Shown: positions 37,701-49,911 of the stretch, in pieces
Layout: each line of letters starts with the position of its first letter
How positions within the stretch are numbered: the first letter of the stretch is position 1
From: Polytrichum commune
Taxonomy: Eukaryota > Streptophyta > Polytrichopsida > Polytrichales > Polytrichaceae
Reading direction: 5' to 3'
Assembly: GCA_950295325.1 (NCBI GenBank)
Contig: OX485804.1
Location: forward strand, 46,920,429-46,984,428
DNA: 64,000 nt
The notes under the pieces: generated by a model
Seen by the model: only the letters and a program-made list of their open reading frames with translations
What the model was told of the DNA's origin: nothing
Databases searched by the model: none
Translations under genes and position numbers: made by a program

Positions 37701-39612
37701 TATCACTTTCTCTTTATCACTGACAACGAAGAACAAATTGCTAAAATTCAATCTGAAAAAACATATGACCTCGTCTAAGATTATCAATAGTAGCAGAACT
37801 AGAACCTCAATTCACACATGTATATATGGATAGACAACCCTACTTTCATTGTCAGAACACATGGAGAAGAAACGAGATACTAACCTTTTCATACCAATAA
37901 TCATACACACCTCCAATCACAGCAGGCCTGTAAGGCTGATTTTTAAAGACCTGGAGAAAAGTTCACACCACATCACTTTCAGTTTGCATACGATTAAATT
38001 AAAACAAAGTCTATCCAGGGCCAGGACAAGAGTCAATCTAGCCCATCAGAATGTAATCAGAATACAATAAGTAAACAACTGCAGAAGCTGATGTCATAAA
38101 ACCAGCAAGCAAAATGGTGGAAGATAAAGACCTCGAGGGCGTTGTCCTTGCTAAGCACAACTGGTATAGGAGCACCAAGACTTGGTCCTATCAACCCTTG
38201 TCTCTCTCGAGCTTTATGATCCAAAATCTCCAATTTATATAACATGTACTCAAACCTACACATTGCCAGCCACCCAGGAATGTTAAAGACACAGTTCAAG
38301 ATCTAGATACAGCAATGTAGAGTCCACTAGTCAGCCCTCTGCTTGCCGTCATGCTCCCCAAAATTAATAAAGCTCTTCGGATCTCACATGTATCTAGTCC
38401 AGTGATATTTATATAGCTCTGGTGAGACGGAGAATCACTTCAAATAAGCATTGTTCATTCTTCACACTGAAAGTGGCTTCTCTGGGCTCCAAATATCAAA
38501 TAATCATACAACAACTTGTACACAAACTATACGTTCAAAGTTCTGGGAAAAAACAGGTACACTAAACAACAAGGATCGTAGAACTTGGTATTTATGTCAT
38601 ATGGGTTCCAGCTGTAGTTGAATTCAGAAAGGAACCCAAACACAAACAAGAAACACAGTGCACACAAGAAAACCAAGAGCTGTACCTCTCTGCTGGCAGA
38701 ATTTTGCGCTCATTGTTGACCTTTGAAAGCCACACTTCATCGTCGTTATCTAAGTCATATTCACAATGCTCAGTCCCTGAATCACTCCTGGCTGCACAAA
38801 TCAAGCACACAAATCAAGTACATGTTAGTGTAAAGTGCAGGGGTGAAGAGCTGATTAGAATCCATTTCATAGTGTTCAATTGACATCAATGCAAACCCCA
38901 AAAGTCAGCTAAACATAAATAAATAGCCCCCAAACACCACCTGAATTTTCTGTAATCAGGTTCCACGCCATCTAGGCTGAATTCCAGAAGGTGAAATCCA
39001 GCCCTCTACAAAATTCCAACCCATGGAACTAATAATGCCCAGCTAGCTGGAAGAGTGAGTGCAAAACACATACAAACACATGGCCATAAAGCATAAATAA
39101 AACAAATAGCAAGAATGCACTTGCCTGGACGTCCTCGAATGTACGAAGGAGGCTGCACAAAAGTTGCTGTGTAATCCCTCTCGTATGTATCCACCACCAA
39201 GAATTGGGGTGTTGGTATCTCAGAACCCCCTCCTTTCTTGGCGGGAGGCGCCAGTACCTGTTTCCCCCATCCCGTGCACATCACCGCTACTTCATCATCG
39301 ACACAGAGAGGCCTAGGGTTTCGAACAAACCATCCCTTCCGCAAAAGTCAAAAGACAAACCATGTCTCCTCACATGTGAAAAACCGACACCCACGCATAA
39401 TCACATGTTCCACAAGCATGTGCACATCTCAAAGGGAAAACAGTACAACATACCAGTTCACACTCCCCGTCCAGGACATTATTGGTATGTCCATGCGGTA
39501 GACTGCGGGAAACACTCGGCCCCTCATCGTTATCAAGGTCCTTGACCGACTTGACAATCGGCAGCTTCTTGTGAATGTCCAACGGGCGGGGCCGGAATGA
39601 CAACCTGCTCAT
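34715..39612 (-). CDS. EPL1: Enhancer of polycomb-like protein, NuA4/Piccolo complex scaffold (12 exons, 493 aa)
   Basis: EPL1 joins the MYST acetyltransferase and ING-type subunits of NuA4/Piccolo, which acetylates histone H4 and H2A variants in the nucleus. Exons, in coding order: 39612-39454, 39257-39125, 38791-38686, 38255-38132, 37950-37885, 37619-37581, 36946-36866, 36672-36625, 36381-36331, 36027-35959, 35680-35441, 35080-34715. The N-terminus MSRLSFRPRPLDIHKKLPIV is the plant EPL signature. Also seen are SEIPTPQFLVVDTYERDY (exon 2), the acidic EYDLDNDDEVWL (exon 3), and the EPcA core: YDYWYEKRERWQKPVLRRLQ, then NPFNVFRPREKIHRPHTRR (residues about 190-236). A helical basic stretch (237-292) and the plant C-terminal motif CIDNGTRPPPFCFPGRIGRG in exon 12 follow. 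Stop TGA is at 34717-34715. Eleven introns; ten are GT-AG. Intron 2 (39124-38792) is best read as GC-AG, see findings. Its nearest neighbours are repeats; no linked partner gene is visible. Confidence 0.94.
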
Positions 39613-39850
39613 GGCCGCTCATCACCGACGCAAAACACTTGCCCTGTTTTGCTTTTCACTCATTCAGGGCCCCGATCCCTAAAAACCCCCCTGCCACCAA
39701 ATTACCCCCGTCGACCACTACCTACCATAACCCTAGCATAGCATTCCCTTAATGCCACACCCCGGATTGTGTTTCTTCCATCACGGCACACTCCAACGTC
39801 ATGCAAGCTCGTCAATTCTGCATGCCAAACCCTTTCCGTAATGCCATGTG
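39613..39850 (-). promoter_or_regulatory. Presumed EPL1 promoter and 5' leader
   Basis: This is the immediate upstream flank of the EPL1 start. It contains an AACCCTAG telo-box-like motif (about 39728-39736), common in promoters of plant housekeeping genes, and C-rich blocks. No convincing TATA box was found. It runs directly into a CpG-dense repeat that starts at 39851. Confidence 0.35.
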
Positions 39851-40225
39851 CATGTCCACTTCGCATCGATGGTGGAAACCCCTGCGCGACGACGTCGAGG
39901 CCGGATCTCGTCGGAGGCTCGCCTCGGGTCGGAGGAGCGAGACGACGTTCCCCGCTCGCTGTTCCACATGTTCCCTACGGCGTTCCCCTCTTCCTAACAA
40001 CGCCTATCCTTCATAAATTGAGAGTGTCTTTAGTGTGCATGTCCAAAGTCACATTAGCAATTTTGGGGGTGAGAACTTCAACTTCTACACTAGAATGCCT
40101 AATTAGGATGGCTAATTACAATGTGTAATAAGTCTAATAGGTGGGTTTGTGTAGTGCTACAACTTTTTATTGTTGATGTCATTTTCTACTTGTGTAGCAC
40201 AAACACTAAGTAAGATATAATAAAA
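39851..40225. repeat. CpG-dense repeat copy next to the EPL1 promoter
   Basis: Starts CATGTCCACTTCGCATCGAT and contains about 18 CpG in its first 100 bases by eye. A related copy starts at 40282, and tails of the same family are recognisable near 40900-41000 and 41707-41880. Confidence 0.65.
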
Positions 40226-40281
40226 GCGTCTTAAAAGATATCTCCAACAAGAGGCAGTAGCACTTCGTACATAACTTATGT

Positions 40282-40606
40282 CATGTCCACTTTGCATTGA
40301 TGGTGAAAACTCATGTGTCGAACTCATCGAAACCTTGCCTCAAGGCCTCAAAGGAGCAAGATGACGTTCCCGCCCTTTCATGACGTTCAATGCCCATTAT
40401 TGTTGTTCCCTCGTCCTAATAACACTTGTCTTTGGTTATTGAAAACGGCCTTGAGTGTGGATTTTCCAAATTTCAACATTTATGTGTCTAAGGGATGATA
40501 ACTTCATTGTAATATCCATTTAGTGGGTTATGTGGTGCAATATTATTTTATTGAGAGTGTCATTTCCTACAAGTGTAACATAAGTATTAACCATGATAAT
40601 GTAATA
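40282..40606. repeat. CpG-depleted copy of the repeat at 39851
   Basis: Same orientation and order (CATGTCCACTTTGCATTGAT, GATGACGTTCCCG, TTGAGTGTGGATTTTCC). About five CpG remain in the part where the first copy has about 18. Confidence 0.65.
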
Positions 40607-40774
40607 GGCCACCTTTTCGCTCATAATGATGTAAACACACGAACATAAGTCTATGTCCAAGGTTTACCCTCTCTCTCTCTATCTCTATCTCTCTGCCCTT
40701 AAACGTCCAAAAAACCCAAATTGGGCCCCTCTATGCACAAAAATGCCTTATTATTATTATTAATATCAGCATTT

Positions 40775-40870
<96 letters not shown>
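40775..40870. repeat. (CT)n followed by (CA)n microsatellite
   Basis: About 80 bp of CT with one interruption, then CA for about 16 bp. It produces spurious open frames on both strands. Confidence 0.95.
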
Positions 40871-40871
<1 letters not shown>

Positions 40872-42872
40872 TGCACATGACAACATCTAGATTTAACACA
40901 TGATATTGTCAAATGTGGATTTTTGAAGTCTCAACATTTTTAGGCATCATACATGTTGGTTACATTGAAATGTGGAAATGTGGGGATTGTCTTTTAAAGT
41001 TATGTAATGTTGTACAATACCTCTCTATCAGCTTGGGCACCTTTATAACTAAAAATAAGTAATTTGCACAAGTAAGTTAGGCATCCCATAAAAATAACAT
41101 TCTAAAATTGGGTAATTTCTAAAAGTAATTTAAAATAAGTTAGACATTCATCCAAGTCAATTCTATAATCCATGAATGGTTTTCCTAATTTCATCCATGG
41201 CGGCTATGATTAACCTAAACACTTCCCTTAGCCAAATTATTTGTTACTTGTATGTTAGGGTTTTGCTTGACATCATATTTTGCTTCGATTTGATGCTTAC
41301 ATTATTGGATTCCAATTAATGTCACTTGCATTATTGTGATTTTAGGCACTCTTTGAGTGTTTTTATTTTTATTTGTTTGTTTTGACACTCAACAAAATTA
41401 ATTTCCCACAAATTTAGGCACATTTAAAATTGATTATTTGTTTTCTGCCCAAGTTGCTAGAAAGCTACGGTACCTTAAAACATGAAAGATACGTTATGTG
41501 GGATACCAAGAAAGGGTGGCACTTTGGGGGCGCTTTATGGTGTCTATCTTCATCCAATTTGGGAAGGTGATAATACAATGACCTATTTTGTAGCCTAAAA
41601 TGTGATTGGTCTAGATTATTTGACACCGCAAAGAGCATCAGAGTCCCGTATTAGTCCCATGACATTCTCTCTCACTTCCACTTTATGCCTAACAAAAAAA
41701 AAACTATGCTTGGTAATCAAGAGTATTGAGTGTGGATTTCCAAAGCATCCTATTCTCTAGGTCTTATGAAATTGCATTACATTAAAATGTCTAATTGGTG
41801 GGGAATTCTACTAAGAATTATGTTGTTGTTCTATACCCTTTAGTGAGATGTAGTGTCTACGAAATAAGCAACTTGCACTAGTATACCCGGCCCATAGTTC
41901 TCTAGTAGCTTCTCGGGGGGTTCACAGGCGAAAAGCGTAGAACAACGTGCGATAAAAAAATAGGGTCCAATATATTCATTGTAGATAAATTTTATAAAAA
42001 ATTTACTTGTAAAATAGGGGATTTTAAAATAGTGAAACATGCTTACATGTAACATACCATCACATGTAATATTTTCAGGCTTTTTACATGTAAAATACCA
42101 TCACCTTATAATATTTTCTACAAGGTAAATAACTCCCCCAGTAAATAGGTCCCGAACGCACGTGTATGCAAAATATAAAAGGGAGTGAACCCCCTGAGAG
42201 TAGCTTGGGCGCCTTTCTGCCCAATAATCAACTAAGTTAGGTAGCCTAGAAAGCAAAATTTTAGAATTGGGCATATTAAAAAAAATTATACATACATCCA
42301 AGTCATTTCTATAATTCATGGGTGGTTTTCCTAATGTCATCTATGGTGGCTATGATTAACCTAAACACTTCTCTTAACCTGTCACTTGCCTCAGGGAGTG
42401 CACTATTCATTAAAACCAAGCATCACGTGTGTGCATGCCCCTTATTAAAATACCCCTGTATACATTTTATTTTTGCAAAAATCAAGCAATATACTTACAA
42501 ATCTCATTGCTTCAAAATACATTTCCATACGTACACAAGGGTCCAAAAACAACTACAGAAATTGTATATAACATGTGTACAAATGTTTGGAAATGCAAAA
42601 ATATGGCCCTATTATATGTATAATATCAAATCATGGAATTTTAGTTATAAAATCGTTACTTAGTGGATGAAAAAACACATGATTCTTGGTTTAGGTCTGA
42701 CTTGAACGCGTAAACGCGTAAATGCGTACTTTACATATATTTTTCTATAGCCTCATGTATATCTACTTCTTGCTTAATAGCAATATGTCTCTTGTACGTA
42801 CATTTTGTACATGCTTGTTTTAAATAATACCCCTTTTGTGCACCCACATGTATAAATACAGTACTTGAACAG
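40871..42872. other. Intergenic, no gene recognised
   Basis: AT-rich. Two stretches are related to each other: about 41030-41230 and 42190-42380 (ATCCATGAATGGTTTTCC against ATTCATGGGTGGTTTTCC, then GGCTATGATTAACCTAAAC). It looks like an old duplication of a non-coding repeat. Confidence 0.5.
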
Positions 42873-42964
42873 TTGCATGAAATTCAATCTACTATCCATT
42901 GGTAGTATGTGAATCATTTGAAGGCAATTTGTTAGTGGTGGGTAGTAGATTGAATTTCATGCAA
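42873..42964. repeat. Hairpin with 22-bp perfect arms
   Basis: TTGCATGAAATTCAATCTAC (start of the left arm at 42873) pairs exactly with 42943-42964 over 22 bp; the loop is about 48 nt. No promoter or coding frame is associated. Confidence 0.8.
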
Positions 42965-43015
42965 TCTTTGATGCATGCATTATTATGATATTATTAATGA
43001 AGTTCACTATAAGAG

Positions 43016-43171
43016 CATAACATTATCAAGCAATGTGAGTTCGTTCATGTGAGCCCCAAGAATATACCCATGGGATGCCCCAACTAGTGCAAATTCAAAC
43101 TAGCTAGGGCATCCCATGGGTGTATTCTTGGGGCCCACGTGAATGAATTCACATTCCTTAATAATGTTATG
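43016..43171. mobile_element. Long near-perfect hairpin, MITE-like (156 bp)
   Basis: Left arm starts CATAACATTAT and right arm ends ATAATGTTATG. Inner blocks CCCCAAGAATA...CCCATGGGATGCCCC pair with GGGGCATCCCATGGG-type sequence opposite, giving arms of about 65 bp and a loop of about 28. Either a fold-back MITE or a small-RNA precursor. Confidence 0.75.
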
Positions 43172-43624
43172 AGTACATGTTGTTTAAAATTTTACCAAAA
43201 TAGTTATAGAGAAACGTGTTTCATTGCAAATTAAACAAGAAACTATCCCAAACATTCCACAAAAACAAAACCTAATTTAATTGATTAATTATGTTTAATC
43301 TAACATGTTTGTATGCTAGTATAATTTCATATAATATACATACTTGTTACAAATTTATAGCAATAGAGTTATTTGTGAAGTAAAGCACATCAAACCATGG
43401 ATTTAGTGCCAACATTGAGTTTTTGAAAACACGAAGCCCAAGTTTTGTGAATGCTTAAATGACCATACACAAAGAGTGGTGTCAAGCTATTAATAACATG
43501 CTTTCTAGCTTGTCCTACTAGCATGGGTGGGCCAAGCTAGCCTTGTACAAGCCGATCCGGGATTTAGGATGACGGGTCCCATGCACATACCCCATTTTAG
43601 ATTGTAAATTCTCTCAAAATTTGA

Positions 43625-44083
43625 GGGATAGAGAGAAGAGGTCCCAAAAGCTTGACCCAATTTTCAAAATAAGCTCCAATGTATGATGAGCTAACAATCT
43701 CTCAATAGAATTTTTTTTGTATGAAAGAATGATCAAACCCATGGTTTTCTCCCTCTTCGAGAGACTTTCCGAATAACTCTAATGAGATACTCTCAATGGT
43801 ACAATTATAAAAGGCAGCAATCACACATTAGTGTGGTGAATTGGTTCACAAATGAGAGATAGAGAGAAGAGGTCCCAAAGGCTTCACCCAATTTTCAGAA
43901 TAAGCTCCAATGTACGATGAGCTAACAACCTCTCAATAAAAAAAAATGAATGGTAGAATGATCAACCCCACGGTTTCGTCCCTCTTTGAGAGACTTTATG
44001 GATAACTCTAATGAGATACTCTCAATGGTACAATTATAAAAGGCAACAATCACACATTATGTGGTGCATTGGTTCACAAATGA
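43625..44083. repeat. 231-bp tandem duplication
   Basis: AGAGAGAAGAGGTCCCAAA recurs at 43630 and 43861; both units end GGTTCACAAATGA. Identity is high, with short indels in an A/T run. Confidence 0.85.
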
Positions 44084-47000
44084 TTGTGGCATCTTATATA
44101 TGTACATACATTAAAAATAGGTGCTTGCATCATCATGGTATATGGAAAGAAGCATAATAGATTATAAATATCAACTAAAAAAAGTATTCATGGATCATCC
44201 ATTTGTCCTTCTAAGATCCATTTTGGCATGGAATTTTTGTGAATATGTTAACAAATTCGGAAACATTGTGGATTGTGTACTTTCTTTTCTTGGGATCATT
44301 CACACTAGACAACACATGTTGGTGTCCTTCAAATGGATAATCATGGTGTCCTTTTCAACAAGTTTGAGCGCCAACTTCCAAGGGCTCAAAATTACATTCA
44401 ATTTTCATTTGTAATCATAATAATTCATTGTCATTTTATGTCAACTATAAGACTAATATCTTACAACCCCGTTTGTTATTATAATAGCAGCTAATAAATA
44501 AATGAAAACAATGTTGAGACGCTAAAAGCTTCGGTAGTTGGAACTCTCAAATGATAATAAAACAAAAAATCTTATGCTATTGTAGTGTCAATGTTTCTTG
44601 TCACTTGTGTGATATGTTTGCAAACAAGTTGTTATATCAAACATCTTTTGAGAATTCATGTCCGAACAATGTTCCCGAATCTTGCATTTCCATTTCACCT
44701 TCCAATATTTGAGACTTACAAGCTTATTTTTGAGAAGTCAATAACATGGTAGGTATGAAGACATCATGAACATTTTGGGAGCTTGTCTCCACTTTGTGTC
44801 ATGTGCTAACAAATTTGAGTATATCCACAATGGTACAAACACATACTAAACACAAACTAAACAAAAATCTCTTCATGGAAACCTACAATCCTTGAACTTG
44901 GAGAAGTTTTGGGTCATCTAGGGGATTTTAGTCTAGTGCATGGATGCATCATGGAGGGATTGAACTCAAAATTTTGTGTTTTATTGACTAAGCCAACAAA
45001 TTATAAATATATATATATATATATATGAACAATGTACAATGTATACCATGACATTGCTCTCAAGACTATGGTGTTGCAATCCAATGCCGGAAATTATGAT
45101 GCATCACTCTCACAAATTGCATAGTCCTCAACTTGAGCATTGTTCACTTTGCGAATGCATATTGATAGTTGGGTCGGCACCATTACTTTGTATATATAAC
45201 CTTTGTTGGAATATATTGATTTGATAGGCAACATAGTTGACGGAGTTGTTGTTGAGCCCCACATAGTTGGCAAACACCAACTAGCTAACTAATGGTCACG
45301 CCGAATTAGGTAGGCCATGAATATGAATGGGTTTAATCATTCCATCACCATCCTCCCAACAAAACCAATCTAACAAACTACACATACAGGTTATAATCCA
45401 ACGGCTATCACAACACACATCTCCCTCACCCTCCCAAAAATGTGTGCGCAATCAGGAACACTCAGTCCAACAATATGGCAGGAGTGAAGAAGGGTTTAGA
45501 TTGTATCATATCCAAATATTGTTGCATTGGATACCTAACATGTAGTCGTTATGGGAGCATAAATACATTTTATTATTATTTTTGCAACAATGACACCGCT
45601 GATAAACTCGCCAAAATTGCATCAACAAATTCTCGCCACGCACCACTCCCCCGATACATACATCACATACCACCCCCTTTCGGCACTCCAAACTACTTAT
45701 ACAAGAACTCTCATGCCACACCTATTATGCACTTTAAACCCTATATACATAAGGGACACACAGTCGGGACGAACATACACTCTATTCACGCCGCCCCCCC
45801 CCCCCAGAGGGCAGGTGTTCATATCTATCTACATAAGGGACACACACACCCTCTCACAACCGCAGCACTACCCCAACCCCATAAGTTGCAAAATGGCTCA
45901 TGTCGGTGTTATTTGGTTCATTCTTCATGTTCTCCAACTTATGCCAATTAGATTTTTGTTTTTTTTAATTCTAAAAAAACTTGTATTGCATTAACAAAAC
46001 TACAATGGAACATCTACAAGAGCCGGATTGAGAATCGGAAGTGCATGTTTGTTGATGTTTTTATTGGATACATAGGTCCTCCGAATGGTGTTTGTTGTAG
46101 AGTAATTATTAATCTTTGAAGATGTAGGCCAACCTCTTTTGAACATGTATCTTTATGATGTTTGCTCTTTGGTCCTCACCGAACCACATGCCAATCATAT
46201 ACATGGGTCTGATTAAGAAGACGAGCCACTCAAGACCCATCTACCTTAACCATATTAGTAGTATTTAGAGCGTCTCCACAACTCCATACCTCCACACCCG
46301 GTTGTCCTTTAACGATATACACATATGCACATTCTCTCTCTAACATGATTTGGGGTTTACATCTTTGAACATATAGCGCAACAAATGGCAACATTGGATA
46401 TAACATTCCAATTTTGAAGCCCCTCCACTCACTAGGACATATATGGGGATGCCCTAACCCCTCGTGAATGGCACTTCCCGATCCCTTATGGCCATATTGT
46501 TTGGTTAGTAGTGTAGTCGGTTACATGTTTAGTCCCAAATATGGAGTAAGCATTTGCTCAATACATAAAGTATCTGCATAGTCCCCAACGCCATTACCCT
46601 GGGGTATGGCCAAGGATGTTCTACGAACATACACTCTAGTCACCCCGGCCCCCTAACATGGACCGGAGTTCTTCTTCTTCTATCTGCATAGTCTTGCAAT
46701 TATTGCAAAACCCGGAAAATTGAACTAAGGCTCGGGTGTATTGAAAACAACCTCATAAACCATGTCATCGAACCAATGCAATGATATGTGGATGAAAAGG
46801 CTCTACATCCATGCTTGCTTATCAAGAAATTCATTGGAGTTCATTGACAATGAAATTGGTAATGGATTTGGATTAATATCCGAGGAAAACATATTATGCT
46901 CAATCATGTCGGAGTTGATAGATTGTAGCCATATAATGGTGTTCATGATGGTTGGAGATGCTCATCAAGTGGATGTGTTAACCATTATGCTTTCACAATA

Positions 47001-48860
47001 GAACTCGGTGTGATTGGGAACCACTACATGTCTAGAAAGTGGGTGTGGAAGATGTGAAAGGCTTGATATATAATAATGAATGGTCAAAACTTCATGTGAA
47101 CCATTACCATGCATATATGTGACATGGCATGTTTGGAAGGTAGATAAACACATAAGCAAAATGTGAAACTTATCAAGTCTATGTTCACACGTATAAATCG
47201 GATGGCATGCTTGCAATGCATGTGAAAAGATTAATTAACATAGAAGACTTGATAGTTTGTTCACTACATTGAACATGTGATTTAGTGTGGGGTTTAAGTT
47301 GGTGTCCCTTATTATAATTGGCATAATTGAAAACCAAAAACCTCTTGTTGGCAGCTAAAATGATTTATTTATGCAAGTTTCACGCCATGAGTTATAATGG
47401 ATGTTTGGAATGGACAAGTTTTCTCCCAATGAATGCAAGCCACACCAAATTAGATGTTTGAAATTGGTCTATGTCATATGCTAACTTAATGAAAACATTC
47501 TCGTAATTTCTCACTAGTCTGGTAGACTTTCAATGGATGTGACCTTGACCTTCGTTTTGCAAGTGGTTGTTCTGAGACATGATTGGTCAAATGTTTCTCG
47601 ATGATTAAATGGTATATAATACATATTCATGATTGCCATGAACGTCAAGGGCTTAAAGGTGAGAGGTTCTTGACATTTGTATTTGAATATGTTAGGTGGT
47701 TGCCTTCTCGGTTGCCTTGCACATTGTATAATTGACATGATGTTGATTGAATATCTGCATGTATGTTAAATTTCTAGAAGCTTAAGAGATAGGTTCTTTT
47801 ACCATGTATTCTTGACATGATTGGTATGAAACTTGGTTCTTAACACTAAACATTCATCACTAATTTTGAAGTGTGAAAATATGCATAGAGTGGTGTAAAT
47901 CATATATATGATTTGATTAGTATACTATCTTCATATAAATCCACAAAATTATTGCAAATATCAATAAAAATATGGAAAAATAATACATTTTCGTTTCAAT
48001 ATGATATCATCAAAGTTTGAGTCTTGTTTAATAGTGCAAGTCTTGACATTTTCATGGGACAATCTTCAAAAAAAATTATAGAATATTGCAAGGAGGTATT
48101 GTATTTCATCAAAAAAATCACTTTGATTATTGCTATAATTAACTCACTTCATGTAATCATATGCTTAACTCGTAGTAAGAACGTGGTGTACATGACAACT
48201 TTTGTTTTTTCAACACAAGTATTTCCAACTTAAGGGGGAAAAAAAACACCTCTATGATATTTTTATAAAATCATAGAAATTTGCATTCCCATTACAAGGA
48301 TCACAAGTCATCGTCATTGCTTCATTTAAGCTTCCCAATCACTACAAGGTATATTTTAGATATTTAAGTATCCAATATGACACTAATATTGAAGTACACA
48401 ACAAATTTAGGATCTACCTATTCACTTCTTCTCCAGTTGAGTCACCTTTCACTTGTCAATTTACGTCAAGTAAGTCTAAAGTATGTTCAACCATTTCCAT
48501 GGTGATATGTGCAACTATGTTGCCTTTGCAAATAGGTTGCCTCTTCACCCATGCAAATTACATTGGGTCAAAATCACGTCACAATACTTAAACTTTGTTC
48601 ATGCATGCATATGGCAACCACGATAAAAAAAAACATTCACAATCATGTTGTTATTGTGACAATAAATATTCATAGTAATGTGGAATGCCGATAAACTAGT
48701 GTGGGAACCAAATTGCACATCCTTGTAGCTTCCATGGTTAGTTAGTTAATATTCTCATAAACACATGTGTCTAAGTTTGTAGTTGACTTCAACAAGGTTG
48801 CCACCCTAACAAACAAAGACCTCCCATTGCCTTTGAGATAGATAGCCTTATTCAATCATT
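44084..48860. other. Intergenic, no gene recognised
   Basis: Contains a TA microsatellite at about 45007-45024, a poly(C) run near 45790, a family A' element at 46050-46257 ending CCCATCTACCTTAA, and the inverted partner (46586-46681) of the block at 32955-33050. The 169- and 134-codon open frames at 45442-45994 overlap each other, are His/Pro/Thr-rich, include the poly(C) run and show no domain. Confidence 0.5.
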
Positions 48861-48864
48861 CTTC

Positions 48865-49175
48865 TTCTTACGACACCTATATTTGAGTGATATCTAGTTT
48901 AGTGTGGCCCCAAGGACATACACCAAAAAGACACGAGTTTAAAGGAGATGGGATTTCGTGCTCAAGGTATGACAAACATTCTAGACCAATAATTAACATA
49001 ATTGGGGGAACTGATACGATCATTTAATGAGCATGATTTGGTAACGAATAAGATATTCACATATGCTTTGAAAATTATGAGGAAAGTGGCTATTGGCTTC
49101 AATTGAATTTGCTAAACATTTTGTCTAATCAAATGTTTCAAATCTCAAGAGAAAAAAGTAACCATTTAAGACCCA
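48865..49175 (-). mobile_element. Family A copy, minus orientation
   Basis: Shows CACCTATATTTGAGTGATA, ACACCAAAAAGACACGAG, GGAAAGTGGCTATTGGC and AAAAAGTAACCATTTAAG in the inverse of the family order. Confidence 0.65.
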
Positions 49176-49420
49176 TTCCCTAGACATAGAGAAGTTCTAC
49201 GAGTAATCTTTCAAATGCACTTTTAACTTCATAAATGACTTCAAAGTAGTATTATCATTGCTTTTGAGAGGTCAAACGTGGTATTGAAAGACTTGGTTCA
49301 AATCATACCACTATTAAACATATGTTCCAATGGATCCATCGACATTTTAGTAAATGACATCATGGGTTGTATAGCAATTCCTTGTCATAGTTTACATATT
49401 GTGAGCAATTTTCACAATAA

Positions 49421-49908
49421 AGGCCGCTTCACACTATGGCCGAGAGTCGAGATGCTGTTGATTTTCACCAATTAGATTGCAAGAAACCAAGAATTCGGCC
49501 TCTCAACCATTCACACTAAAGGCCAAAGTCCGGAGGCCATTGCTCTTCAAAATGCCCACATGGCAATATGTTTTTACCAAGGCGATAGACTCTCAAAGGA
49601 AGTTTGGGTCGGACATGAATGAAGAACTAAATTATGGTCGAGAGGCCATCGATTTGTTTTCATTAAAAAAAAAAACTGACAAGATCTTGGTGGTTAGATT
49701 CAAAGGGATGTTTTGGGCATGGAATAAAGTGGTATGGGTTTGGACTTTGGGCTTGGCCTTTGGAGGCTTCACACTATGCCTAGTTGAAGGCTCCAATTCC
49801 TATATTGTATTAGCTATTTTTAGCCCATTTCTTTTAACTCTCAACAAAGTTTGGCCATTCAATCCCATTCCCCCTCTCGACTTGGACGGCCATAGTGTGA
49901 GGCAGCCC
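49421..49908. mobile_element. Harbinger-like element, family C copy 1, TAA target duplication
   Basis: AGGCCGCTTCACACTATGGC at the left; right end GCCATAGTGTGAGGCAGCCC is its inverse; TAA at 49418-49420 and 49909-49911. An additional TIR-like block (GGCTTCACACTATGCC) is inside. The overlapping 144-codon frame follows the repeat and is not regarded as a gene. Confidence 0.8.
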
Positions 49909-49911
49909 TAA

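Noticed and set aside
40699-40903. Frames of repeated Glu-Arg and Ser-Leu
   Set aside because: Direct translation of the (CT)n microsatellite.
45442-45994. 169- and 134-codon overlapping plus-strand frames
   Set aside because: They overlap in different frames, span a poly(C) run and contain no domain; probably fortuitous.
49477-49911. 144-codon frame with a Trp/Gly-rich segment, also seen at 51267-50947
   Set aside because: The shared peptide comes from homology of the two family C elements and includes their terminal and internal inverted repeats; no transposase motif.
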